NCBI GenBank assembly: GCA_029532625.1
Contig: JARFXM010000005.1
Span: 2,170,001-2,234,000 of the forward strand
From: Lomentospora prolificans
Taxonomy: Eukaryota > Ascomycota > Sordariomycetes > Microascales > Microascaceae
Length of the DNA stretch: 64,000 nt
Direction of reading: 5' to 3'
This document shows, in pieces, positions 9,932-19,818 of this stretch. The notes beneath the pieces were generated by a model. That model saw only the letters and a list, made by a program, of their open reading frames with translations, did no database searches and was not told where the DNA came from. The stretch's first letter is position 1; the number at the start of each line of letters is the position of its first letter. The translations under genes were made by a program, and so were the position numbers.

Positions 9932-11647
9932 CTAAACACACGACCAACTCTCCTTCTTATTCACGTTGCCTTTCCCATCCCACTCCTGTCGCAGGGGTGC
10001 GGCGCAAATAGGTCTCTGCTTTGAAATTGTCAAGTCAGGCCAGTTGGCAAAAGCCGTCGAAGTTAATTGAGTCGGCGCTGGAGTCGGCGGCTTGCGCTTC
10101 TGCCCCTCGACCCACGCGGTCAACGCATTCAAGGCGTCGTGCTCTGGATTATTGAGAGGCGGATTTGTGTTATTGGGCATATGCCAGCGCGACCCATTCG
10201 GCGATTTGAGGTAATTGGCAGGGCCGCCAATGTACCAAGGAGGCTGCTTCCCTCCAGTTCCGAGGTCAACGCAATGCGGCATCCCGGGCAATTCAAAATA
10301 CTTCAAATTCGGGTTTGAACTACCGCCAGCAAGAGCAAACGCACGTCTGGTACCATTCGTAGAGACGTATCCATCAGCTGTACCGGAGTACAAAATGACC
10401 TTGCCCTTCCAGTTCTTGAGCACAGCTGGGTCGGCGTTGGCTCGAATGCGAGAGTCCCATGCATCGGATTTCTCAATGAGGAGCGCGCCGTTGGCGTCGT
10501 TGTTCCAAATTATCTCCTCGCCAATCATGTAGCGCGAGAAGTCCTGATCGAAGCCGGTAAGACTTTGCTGCAGAAGGAAGACACTATAATCGACTGGCGC
10601 GGTAATATCGAATCCATCGCCGGCGTAGGTTTGGTTTTGCGGCGGCCGGTTGAACTCTTGTGAAATCGTCAAGAAAGCCTCCCGTTGCGATAGAGAGACA
10701 CAATTGGGGTTGTCGATTGTGCAGTCCAAGCCATCCCAGACCGGCCCACGGATTCCCGATTTCAGGAAGTGGTTGAGGCACGCGGCAGAGTCCCGGACGA
10801 CTCCATCGTCGGGGGACTTGTCGAAGCCAATAACATTGCACTCTCGGTGGACACGCTCGGCAATGCGAGTGAAGAGGTTGGGATCAAAGGTAGGGTTCAA
10901 TCCAAACTTTTGCCCAAGCCAGCCCACCCGTGAGAGGACCGGCATGGCGGACTTGACGTTCCAAGCAGGTGCGCCAATAAGCATGCCGTCGAAGCTGTCA
11001 GGATCTTCTTGGACCTGTCGAATACCCATTCTGCCACCGGTTGAGCAGCCCGAGTAGTAGTTGGCGACGGTCTTAACATTCCCGTAATAAGCAGCGACGA
11101 TATCTTTCGCGAACGGCAGGGACTGTTTCATGGCGCGCCAAGCCCAGTCCTTCTGAACTTCCTCCCCCCGAACAGCCCATCCCATCCCCTGCTCTTCGTG
11201 TCCAGTGTTGGTGGACATGACCGCCCATCCATGCACTGACCTAGCGAGCATATCGAGGCGGCTCGTACCACCATTGAAACCGCCATTTCCAACCGTTAGA
11301 AAGCGGCGGTTCCACTTCGTAGGGTTTGGAAGGTAAATTTCAAATGCTACGTCGTTACCGTCATTTATGTTGGCCGTCAAGTTGACACGGATGCCGCAAA
11401 GATCGGTCACGCCCACCTCCTTGGCTTTCACCAACACCTGCGAGGCCCGAGGATACGGCTCATTGTCCGAAGTGTAGGGTGATCCCGCAACAAGTGCACC
11501 ACCGTATCGGTCAATCACGCTCTTAAACGTTGCCGCGGTACATCTACTCGGCGCCGGTCGCGCGCGAGGTTCGATGTGGGGCGGAGCTGCGTCGCTGAAT
11601 GAGAGCAGCGCGAGAGTCGCAGCTAATAGCGATCCGTAGTGGACCAT
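9932..11647 (-). CDS. Secreted tannase/feruloyl esterase family protein
   Basis: Intronless, 571 residues. The first ~20 residues form a signal peptide that ends near SDA/APP. The family's CS-D-HC motif is complete: Cys201-Ser202 in YYSGCSTGGRMG, Asp425 in SGTADGY, and His458-Cys459 in GMPHCVD. In this fold the two Cys form a disulfide next to the Ser-His-Asp catalytic triad. These enzymes hydrolyse ester bonds of gallate, ferulate or related phenolic esters outside the cell. Length fits the family (about 520-580). It faces away from the CoA-ligase set and lacks the shared palindrome in its promoter, so membership in that group is uncertain. A phenolic acid released outside and activated by the ligase would make functional sense, but this is inference. 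Confidence 0.94.
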   Translation of the reverse strand: MVHYGSLLAATLALLSFSDAAPPHIEPRARPAPSRCTAATFKSVIDRYGGALVAGSPYTSDNEPYPRASQVLVKAKEVGVTDLCGIRVNLTANINDGNDVAFEIYLPNPTKWNRRFLTVGNGGFNGGTSRLDMLARSVHGWAVMSTNTGHEEQGMGWAVRGEEVQKDWAWRAMKQSLPFAKDIVAAYYGNVKTVANYYSGCSTGGRMGIRQVQEDPDSFDGMLIGAPAWNVKSAMPVLSRVGWLGQKFGLNPTFDPNLFTRIAERVHRECNVIGFDKSPDDGVVRDSAACLNHFLKSGIRGPVWDGLDCTIDNPNCVSLSQREAFLTISQEFNRPPQNQTYAGDGFDITAPVDYSVFLLQQSLTGFDQDFSRYMIGEEIIWNNDANGALLIEKSDAWDSRIRANADPAVLKNWKGKVILYSGTADGYVSTNGTRRAFALAGGSSNPNLKYFELPGMPHCVDLGTGGKQPPWYIGGPANYLKSPNGSRWHMPNNTNPPLNNPEHDALNALTAWVEGQKRKPPTPAPTQLTSTAFANWPDLTISKQRPICAAPLRQEWDGKGNVNKKESWSCV

Positions 11648-12735
11648 GACGATACCCGGTAATACTGATTATGCAGGTCCAAAAATAGCCGAACGCTCAC
11701 GCGCTGGGCTGAGCCGTCAGTATGTTTCTGGGGTAATAAATCTGGGGCAGACTGTGCTGGCAAATGGAGCGGAAGAAAATAAGCTGGCCATCCAATTTGG
11801 AATTAATTAATGGTGGAATCCGGGGCCCTTTTCATACAGCCAACACTCGCCCATTCTTGAACTGACGGACCAAGAATTCATCGGTGATTTCTCTCCTTCT
11901 CCATTCGGTCAATTCAAATCCAAGTGCCGGCATCAGCAAGAAGACAATAATGCGACATTGGAGCATCCATTGCAGGCGGAGCAGAGTCAGATGTGTGCTA
12001 CCTGAGAGGACGACCGTCCAGCATACGTCAGTGCGGGATGCATGAGTGCACACCAACGGAGGGCGCTCAGTCAGAGCAGCTGCCTTCTTAGGACAACTCG
12101 GCATATTTATGTCACGTTCCAGTTTCGGGAGTCTCATCATCTGCCGAGCGTGGTATTGGACATCGTCGAATGCGATCCCGGCATGCTTGTTCTTTCGCGT
12201 GGTCGAAGCACCTGACATAGGGCTTGACAGGGTAAACTTCCTGTCAAAATGACTTGGCTCTTGGTCATATGCAAGGGGGTAAGATTTTAGCTTCCCCTTT
12301 AGATGTGGCATCGCGTCCATGGATGGTTATGATCTCTGCGACTATTAAGGAAGACCTTTGCCGTATTGGAATCATAGGACGGTTTCCATCGTAGCGACCG
12401 GATCACACGATTGCGTATCTATGCGAGCATAAGAGGCAGTTCAAATTTTGAAGAGTTCACAAAGTTTTAATAAACGAACTTTTGCTACGCAACTTCTCAC
12501 GAGCATCATAACATCGGATCAAGGTATTACAGCAGCGGGGATTCTGTCGCGCAATATTCTCCAGCGAGCCCGGCAGTGACAATATTCGGTAGCCTTTCAG
12601 TCCGGCACTTCACATGCACATAATGAGCATACACTCCCGAACATGTTTATTCATTCCAAATATTTACAACGATTCGCCGCCCGTCTCAGCGAGACGTAGA
12701 CGCCGGTATTCCTAGCGCTGATCAACACGTGTACC
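11648..12735. other. Intergenic, no supported gene
   Basis: This holds the tannase promoter and the 3' flank of the 12736 gene. A 162-codon minus-strand frame (11832-12320) is open, but its composition does not look like a conserved protein and no start context or splice model improves it. Confidence 0.45.
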
Positions 12736-13431
12736 TCAGCTCTCCCCAGTCGGTTCAGCTGTGACCTGTACCATTGTAGTCGTCCTCAAGTAAGAACCCG
12801 TACTTGTAGCAACGAAAGATGACGCCGACTGTGATAGGTCTTGGGCGCTGTGGGAAAACTCGATGTTTGTGTATCCGGTCCGCACAATAGTAGCGGGGTA
12901 GTTTGGACCGACAACCTCCACAAACGTTACTCGTAACGTGCTGTACCATTCCAAACGAGAAGTTCCGACGACTTCGTTGGCAAGCGTGCTAATTTCGGAC
13001 CCCGTTGATGTATATTCAGATGTCAGCGTGGCTGCCGACACCTGCGCAGTAGCCTGACCCTCTGCCGTCGTTGTGGCGTTCCCAGGTGCCGCACGGGAAT
13101 TTCCCGAGAGGGTCCAGCTCATGGGCTTTGATTCCGTCCAGGTCATAGTCTTGGAGCCACACCGGACGGGAACCTTGGACACCGCGGCTCCGACTACCGT
13201 CACTTCGTTCTCAGGCCATCGGGACTCTTCGCGCGGCATTACTATGCTGACCGGGACGGTGTCGAGCCATTCTTCACCGACAGCGCATAGGACGTCGATC
13301 GTCGGCGTGGCTTCTAGAGTTGTCGTGTAGACGGCCGTATGGAGTGGCTGTTGGGTTTGCGCGGAGGCTACGGAGGCCAAGTAATACCCTGTAGCGCCCA
13401 GCAGCAGCGTAAAGGAGGAATGCATCGACAC
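12736..13431 (-). CDS. Small secreted Ser/Thr-rich protein, unknown function
   Basis: A single open frame of 231 residues. The N-terminus is a clear signal peptide (hydrophobic core LLLGATGYYLA, cleavage near ASA/QTQQ). The mature part is rich in Ser, Thr and Val with only two Cys and a few N-glycosylation sequons, a composition typical of cell-wall or extracellular fungal proteins. I recognise no catalytic domain. No GPI-type hydrophobic tail follows, so it is probably soluble or wall-associated. A TATA box (TATAAATA on the minus strand, 13526-13533) lies about 95 bp upstream of the start, consistent with a regulated promoter. A second Met is two codons downstream and would give the same signal peptide. 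Confidence 0.75.
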   Translation of the reverse strand: MSMHSSFTLLLGATGYYLASVASAQTQQPLHTAVYTTTLEATPTIDVLCAVGEEWLDTVPVSIVMPREESRWPENEVTVVGAAVSKVPVRCGSKTMTWTESKPMSWTLSGNSRAAPGNATTTAEGQATAQVSAATLTSEYTSTGSEISTLANEVVGTSRLEWYSTLRVTFVEVVGPNYPATIVRTGYTNIEFSHSAQDLSQSASSFVATSTGSYLRTTTMVQVTAEPTGES

Positions 13432-13525
13432 GGTCCGATCCGCTTTCTCTCTGGGTAAGTGATATTGTTGGATTTAATACCCAGGAAGTGTTTGTTTCTC
13501 CGTTCTCAGATCTGGCTATGGCCGA

Positions 13526-13533
13526 TATTTATA
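13526..13533 (-). promoter_or_regulatory. TATA box of the 12736 gene
   Basis: TATAAATA on the minus strand, about 95 bp before the ATG of the secreted protein gene. Confidence 0.5.
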
Positions 13534-14257
13534 TGGGGTTGCGCGTCCGTCACCTCAGGTTCAACCTCTGGAAGTGGGGTTTGGTAGCAATATAATATCA
13601 CCGGGCTCGGCGGATGAGTTACCAACCAGTTAACGGGTATACGGCCTGCTCTTAGAGACAGACGGCTTATTGCACATCAATATCAATCAAAGATGAGACG
13701 GGCCAATGATCATCCTTATAATCATGCATCTGGGGTCCGCAATAAGGTGCAATAAGAGCTTTCCCACCGCCGGCTAAAGTAGGCACCAATTTTAGGCACT
13801 AATATCATACCAGCAAGGTTATAGAGACAGCGATTCGATATTAACTCAGCAGTGGTACTACGAGCATTAGGTCAAAGGGCTTCGGTGCTTCGTTGGTCAT
13901 CCGAGGTATCGAAGTAGGTCTTGGTGATCGAGTGGTCTCTCTACCGTGTCTGTTCTGCGTGGCGCGGGGCGGAATGGCCAGCTAGGTGGTTTGGATTAAC
14001 AACGCACAAACAGCTAGGATCCGGTGATGGCGGGGTCACAGAGGACATTACACCCTTCTAGTTGATGGGGTTTTATGATACACACGGTCTTCAAAGTACC
14101 TTGACCCTGGCAAAGGGTTCTGTTGCCCATGTAAGAATACAGCCATCTCGCAGACGCTCAACGGAACTTGCTAGCACAGAACCTAGAAGTTTACAAGCTT
14201 AATATACGAACACCCCAACGGCTCCGGGTTCACGCACAAGTTAATAACCTTTATTGA
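13534..14257. other. Intergenic, nothing recognised
   Basis: No open frame of note and no repeat or RNA structure that I can support. Confidence 0.4.
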
Positions 14258-14955
14258 AGCTCGGTTGATCCGCATGCACCCGAGCCTTCAAGCCTTGTCT
14301 CCCGAGATATCGGCGAAATTCAAAAAGCTGCATCAAAAGTGCGAGAACAGCGACGACTGCTGTCTCAGAAGGCCGAACCCACCCACTAATAGGACCAACA
14401 CTGGCCTCCCTAGTGCCGCGTTGACCTGTTCCCCGGAGATGCAATCCAAAGTACGCCACGTGGGCTTACTGAGACCGGCAGAAAACGATCTCGTCCCTCC
14501 GTTTCTACGGCTGTTCGCACCGGCAACTCGAGAATCAGAAGCGCCCGTGACAATCAGACTACCGAACGGAGCAACGCGGGAAGCCCTATTCAGGAAAACA
14601 TAGAGAGCCAACTACAACTTTGGAGAAAGAAGATTTCATCAACGACTGGATTTAAAGTGAAGCCGAGCCTATGAAGCCCCGGAGCCGAGCTGACACCCTT
14701 GGCAGCCTGCAGGAGGAGCCTGACAGCGAAATACCGGAAACCTCGAAGGTTGGCGATCATTCTAATCTGAGACTCACGACTTTTCAACCGTCAGTTAGAA
14801 CAAAGACACGGAAATGGCCGGGTGCGGGCGATATATTGGGTAAGAAGAGACCGCATCCTTCCGTGGAAAGGCTGGAAGGCGCGCGGACAATCGGCCGAGG
14901 GTGTCTTCCCGGTTCCGACGACTTAAGTAGCGGATTAGGGGATGCTGTACCCTAG
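14258..14955 (+). pseudogene. Frameshifted coding relic, family unknown
   Basis: The plus strand shows protein-like composition that moves between frames. From 14258 one frame reads through GEIQKAASKVREQRRLL and then meets TAA TAG at about 14387-14392 and TAG at 14411. The same frame resumes with GRKRSRPSV and SPIQENIESQLQLWRKK up to a stop near 14670. The next frame carries on with PRSRADTLGSLQEEPDSE until 14955. The pieces are Arg/Lys/Ser-rich and partly helical, as in disordered nuclear or nucleic-acid-associated proteins. I do not recognise the family. It could be a decayed gene, the end of a degenerate mobile element, or a real gene with introns that I could not place. Confidence 0.35.
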
Positions 14956-16804
14956 CGACTCAGTGTCGAGGGGCGAAACTAAGCGGCGCAAGTTTATGCG
15001 ATCAAGGCAAATCTTTCAAGTGGACCCTAAAAAAGTGGCTGCCCTGGTGGTAAGATGGTGTGGTCTCTGCTCGGACAAGAGTGATGAAAATGCCAAGATA
15101 TGTATGCTAGTTTTCAAGGTGGCGTATTCAAGTAATAATAATAGCTCCCAAGTAGAAACCATCACAGTCCGAGACCCGGTGTCGAGGCGTAGTCACAAAG
15201 GAGGCGCGTATTTTGGTGCTCTTGGCAGCACAGAGAGCCAGCATACTCCTCCAACTCCCGAGAGCTCCGGCACGTAACATTCATTGATTATTAACGATCA
15301 GAGGAATAACTGAACCGTCCATCCTAGAACGGGTCCAGATGCACCAAAGGATCCAGATGCCAGTCCTAAATGCGTATTCGCACGAAGTGGGAAGGTCCCC
15401 GTCGAGCTACTACTGTGGGCCCAGTGGAAAACTCGGAGACAATTGTCAATCCTTGAACATTTCAGCAAGTTTCGGAATTATTGGTACAGCATCCCAATAA
15501 GACAGGCTAGCAATCGTCTATGTGAAGCAAAATCAATCAAGGAGCAAGCCCACGCGTCGTTTCGGTCCTCGACTTCCAGTCTATGCACGGAAGATTTTTT
15601 TTTCTTATTTTCCTTTTTCTTCTTCTCCAGACGTAATAGTGGCCATGGATGAATCGCGAATCAATCGCACCCTTGTATTACCTGAGAATCCAAACAGGCG
15701 GGATGAGGGCGCTTAAAGAAATAGAACCAGGGATTCGGCTCGTATTCTCCACAGCCAGCGCAAGCCCATGGGACGGGGCGAAGTAGGTAGTATTCATTTG
15801 GTAACTTGTGTAATCCTCACAGGGCTGCGCCGGCTTCAGTCGAACGCTGATGCACGCTGCTGGTCGTTTTGGCTGGGCAGTGCCCCATCCTTGATCATTG
15901 CAGTGCCTTCAGGCTCTGTGGTCAATTGCATGGCCAGGCGTGTGGGTCGCGGAAGCGGGAGAGCGCGTCCATAAATCACCGATAGGTACGAGGTCGTCAT
16001 GGATGCCAGCCAATGGCAATTGGGAAGCCCTACTGATGCACGCCGAGATTTGGAAGCGCCAGAAAAGTGAAACATCCATCGATGGGATCGTAGGGCAGAG
16101 GCAGAATAGTGGGGTTTCCCTGCCGCACCAGGTACAGTACAGCCCCGGAAGGATCGTGCAAGGGCCAAATCAGCATAGACCCTCCCTGTCAGCACCTGAA
16201 CTTCAAGGTTCGATTGGTGCTGTCCGGGGTCATTCCAGACCATCAAATGTTCCCAACGCTGGCCACTGGCCGGGCCAGCCAGGCATCAAGCCCCAACGGC
16301 GTATTGCTTTCTGGCCCACTGCTCTGAGAGTGGCTGGCTGTATTCCCTCCACTCCTAAAAATCGACAACGCCAGCAAGTGAGGATTCCATTGCTGGTAAT
16401 GATCTCACGTCTCCACACGCCGGTCGACGAATCCCTCAAGTCAGCAACGTTGTACCAGCTCCAGCCCACTGCCCTGCGGCTTGCGGAATTTTCTTTGTCG
16501 GGATCGTCCTAGCCAGTCAGCCCTATCTTGGACGGCTAGCCAGCGATCTTAGGCGCACCGGCCACAGATAGAGTCTAAGAATAGCGACTGGGCATCGACG
16601 TCGCGCAAAGGGGCCATCGCAGAGGATTCGAGCAGGACGAATGTACGAAATAGCACGATAAATAAAAATTCAACATAAATAGCTCTTCTTTCCTCTTATT
16701 TTTATTGAAACGAATTTGAAATACCAACCAAGTCGTTCTCATCCATCTAACCCACTCACATACCCTCTTCAATCTTTATTTCTTCAAGTCTTTCCTATTT
16801 CATC
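14956..16804. other. Intergenic, no supported gene
   Basis: Open frames up to 204 codons occur on both strands around 15836-16512, but neither strand gives a recognisable protein. A short poly-T/pyrimidine run lies at about 15595-15630. The right end is the promoter of the 16805 gene. Confidence 0.4.
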
Positions 16805-18079
16805 ATGTCTCTTTCCATGACTAAACTCCTCTCCCTCTTAGCCATCACTGGCTTCTCTTCCGCCGCCGCGGTCGTCAAGCGCAACCCCTGCGACGGTGTT
16901 GATGCCTCGCCGGAGCTTTACCACGAGTACAGGACAGACGTGTGCCCTCCGAGAAACAGGCTCGACAGCGATGGCTCTTGCCCTTTCGAGGATGGCATTG
17001 ACGGCCCGAGCTTGAAGGATCTGCGATGCGCCAAGTACTGCGAGATCCGCACTAATGTAAGTAATAATAATAATAATAATAATTATGCCTGGCCACAGAA
17101 CGCCTCTGCCCATGGGACGGATTCTAACTTTTTGCAACAACTGTAGTTCTTCTGGGGCCGCGAGCAACCATTCGCCAACACCTACTGCCACGGGCCCTTG
17201 TCCTGCACAATCACAGAGACCAAGACCCGTACCGTGACCTGGAATGTCGGCGGCAGCCTCAGCACCAAGGTCCACGACGCCCTGACCCTCGGCATCTCCG
17301 GCTCCTACTCACAAGCCGAAGCAGACGCCTGGGCTAGGGCCTTCTCCATCAAGCTCGAGGAGGGCCAGTGCGGTTACTTCACCTTTGTCCCCATCATCCA
17401 CGATTCCTGCGGCAGCTTGACCGAGGGCCCCGCCGACAACACCCCCGGCTTCCCCCGCGCCATTTGCTCCAACGACCGCAACAAGTGGTCTACCACTGGT
17501 AATTTCTGCCAGTCCCAGCTCAAGCGCCACAGCGACGGCACCGTCGACGGCGACACCATCTTCGTCAGGACCGACTGCTCCACCCGCGCACCTCTCCCCG
17601 CGGACAAGCAGGACGATATATACAAGCGTCCAGGCGTGGCTCTGCCCCGCGCCCTCCAAGAGGCCTGGGCCAACACCTTTGACCAGATGCACTCTGGTGA
17701 CTTCGCCGCCAAGGGCGCCATCGAGTGCGCCGGCGGCAACGCTGACCCCCTCCATGCCTGCCGCGCATTGAGTGCTGTTCAGTCCGACATCGAGGGCGAG
17801 TGGACCATCCCTGCCGGCCGCAAGGGTGACCACCACTTCTTCGGTGACTTCCCCAGTCACACCAACGACCCGGCCTGCTCCTTCTACATCGACTTCCTCG
17901 AGGACCTCGACCCCCAGAAGTGCCCCATCAACCCCACCGGCCTTGCCACTCTTATCGATGCCGTCACTGATTCCTGCAAGGATCAGGGCGTTTTTGGCTC
18001 CATCACGCTTGGCGGCGATTGCCCTATTCGCTTGGCTACTGCTAAGCGCTCATGGCCGGAGGGGTCTAGCCGTCCTTAA
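16805..18079 (+). CDS. Secreted Cys-containing protein with Kex2-like pro-site, unknown function
   Basis: Exons are 16805-17056 and 17147-18079, giving 394 residues. The 90-bp intron starts GTAAGT, contains a run of TAA repeats and has a CTAAC branch site. A signal peptide (TKLLSLLAITGFSSAAA) is followed at once by VVKR/NPC, a Kex2-type dibasic site, so the product is probably processed in the Golgi and secreted. The mature part has Cys-rich ends. In the middle an alternating hydrophobic/polar stretch (TVTWNVGGSLSTKV, LTLGISGSYS) is followed by CGYFTFVPI and DSCG. That pattern recurs in uncharacterised fungal extracellular proteins and is reminiscent of amphipathic beta-hairpins of pore-forming proteins, though this is only a structural impression. 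The C-terminal third has four to six Cys and no known motif. No function can be assigned. Confidence 0.85.
17057..17085 (+). repeat. (TAA)n microsatellite in intron
   Basis: Tandem TAA units directly follow the GTAAGT splice donor of the secreted protein gene. Confidence 0.7.
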
Positions 18080-18546
18080 GAGAGGGTTCCGGCGGGTATA
18101 TAAACTCATCTATATTGTAACAAAGGTGGATTGGTGTTGATGTTTTGGTTTTCCTTTTCATGGTAGCGGTAATAGATACAGGAAATTGGAGCATGGCCGG
18201 TTTTGGGTACAGGGAAGGGATAGTAGGAATGCGCATATAGAATCAGGTATTATATCATGAAAGGGAAGGCTGTCTTCTAGCTCAGCCTGGGCACGAGGAA
18301 TCAATCAAGGTTCGTTCCTACTAATATTTCATCCAATATCCACTATAGATCGAGAGAATAAATGACTGACAATAGGGTCGCGCAGGGGGGAAAGTGGAAG
18401 AGAGCTCCCCCCGCATAAGAAGGAGGAGAAAAACAAAAGAAAAAAAAAAAAAAAAAAAAAAGGCAAAAAAAGTGAGAGGCTAGACCAGAAGGCTATCCAC
18501 ACAAATAAATTGAACAATATTTATACCACCGCAGCCTTAGCGTAGC
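18080..18546. other. Convergent 3' region with poly-A tract
   Basis: This lies between two converging genes. It contains an A-rich run at about 18430-18470, including an uninterrupted stretch of more than 20 A. No gene is present. Confidence 0.6.
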
Positions 18547-19339
18547 TTATTCGGCCTTTCGCTTGCTTCCGGCTAGCCGACTGACGGCAGGCAGTTTTCC
18601 AATCCACTGACTCTTGCCGTCCTCCACCGCATCGACAAGCCATCGAGCCAACGCACCTCTCTTCTGCGCACTCGTCCAACCCTTCGCACCGATTGGTCCC
18701 TCGTATGCCTCCCCGTCCTCACGGTCCTCCTTCCAGGACTTTTCGTCGCTGCCGCCGGGGATGCCGGCAATGCGATACACAGTCCAGTCAATACCATCGC
18801 CATGTTCCTCAAACGAACGTGCAATGCCCCTGGCGGTTTGCCATCCTCGATTGACGACGACGAAGACGAGGCTCACGAGGAGGAGCCGGATAAGCGAAAA
18901 GTGGTCCTCCGGTCGGAAAACTGAAATGGTGCTCATGGCGAAAATACGCTTTACGTTGTGCTGCCTCATGATTGGGAAGAGCCTCTCGTAAAACCCAGTG
19001 TACATGGCCGGGTCGAGGCCCAGTATCTTGTTAGGTCCGAGAAGGGACACGATGACGGAGCTCTGGGAAACGACGTCGGAAAGCTTCTCTACATCGGTGA
19101 TTTCGCCTTTAACAACCTATCTCAAGCCATTAGATCAGGGGGACAAAGGCCTTGTAGAAGACGAAAAACACTCAAGTGAGGAATACCGTCAACAACGGGT
19201 TGGGGACAAGGTCTTCGGGGATCTTGCTCGGATTCCTGACGTAGGCGATTGTGGGGTGTTGCCGATACAGGAGCTCGCGGAGCAAGCAAATGCCGGCCGG
19301 ACCGGTTGCACCGAACACAAGAACATGTTGATTCGCCAT
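18547..19339 (-). CDS. NmrA-like/atypical SDR NAD(P)-binding protein
   Basis: Exons are 19339-19187 and 19116-18547, giving 240 residues. The 68-bp intron joins PNPLLT to VVKGEITD. The N-terminal strand and glycine loop GATGPAG (residues 10-16) form the G-x2-G-x2-G dinucleotide site of atypical short-chain dehydrogenases (NAD(P)H-binding PF13460/NmrA type). Further family features are the KGEITD.EKL segment, VIVSLLG after the fourth strand, and DWTVYRI before the substrate lobe. No Tyr-x3-Lys catalytic pair of classical SDRs is apparent, so it may be a redox sensor or reductase of unknown substrate. It is probably cytosolic, as no signal is seen. It converges with the secreted protein gene at 16805. 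Confidence 0.88.
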
Positions 19340-19818
19340 GCTTTCTAGGAGGCAGCTGTCTGTCTTATTGTAATACCGAAAGGATGCAAAGTGGGGATGA
19401 GCACTAAAGAATCAATGATGCGTAGAGGATTGTGCTCCTGCCTAATCCGGAACTATACGCGGCACCCTCTGTGCCAAGGTGATTGGCACCGGGAAGAATC
19501 GTTAGCAGCTGTTCCTGGGCTTCGAATCCAGGTCTCTCGATTTCGCGGGAACCTATATAACTGGGCACGAAATTGTAGAACTTTCCATTTAATACAAATT
19601 CAACGGCGGAGAATTCAGGTCTAATTGGCTAACTGGCTTGGCCATTATTAATGCGGAAATTCGCCCTGGCAGAATCTGTACGTGGCCAGTGGCGGAGTTG
19701 CGCCCATGGCACCATTCTGTATCGAATCGGTTCGGCGGGACAGCAAATGTCCATGTCCCAATTGAGACTCGTGCTAATAACATTTATGCGTTCCTAGGCC
19801 TGGCTATTACATTCGTGT
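19340..19818. other. Intergenic, promoter of the NmrA-like gene
   Basis: About 480 bp between the NmrA-like start and the stop of the DUF1593 gene. No gene, RNA or repeat is supported. A TTCGAATCC string near 19519 looks like a tRNA B box, but no tRNA can be folded around it by eye. Confidence 0.45.

Noticed and set aside
11832..12320. 162-codon minus-strand open frame between tannase and secreted protein
   Set aside because: No family pattern and no splice model that improves it.
15836..16512. Long open frames on both strands (136 and 204 codons)
   Set aside because: The frames oppose each other and neither gives a recognisable protein; probably due to GC composition.
17309..17860. 183-codon minus-strand frame opposite the secreted protein gene
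   Set aside because: Antisense shadow of exon 2 of the 16805 gene, which has a signal peptide and clean splicing.
19500..19560. TTCGAATCC string resembling a tRNA B box
   Set aside because: No A box at the right distance and no acceptor stem could be paired by eye.
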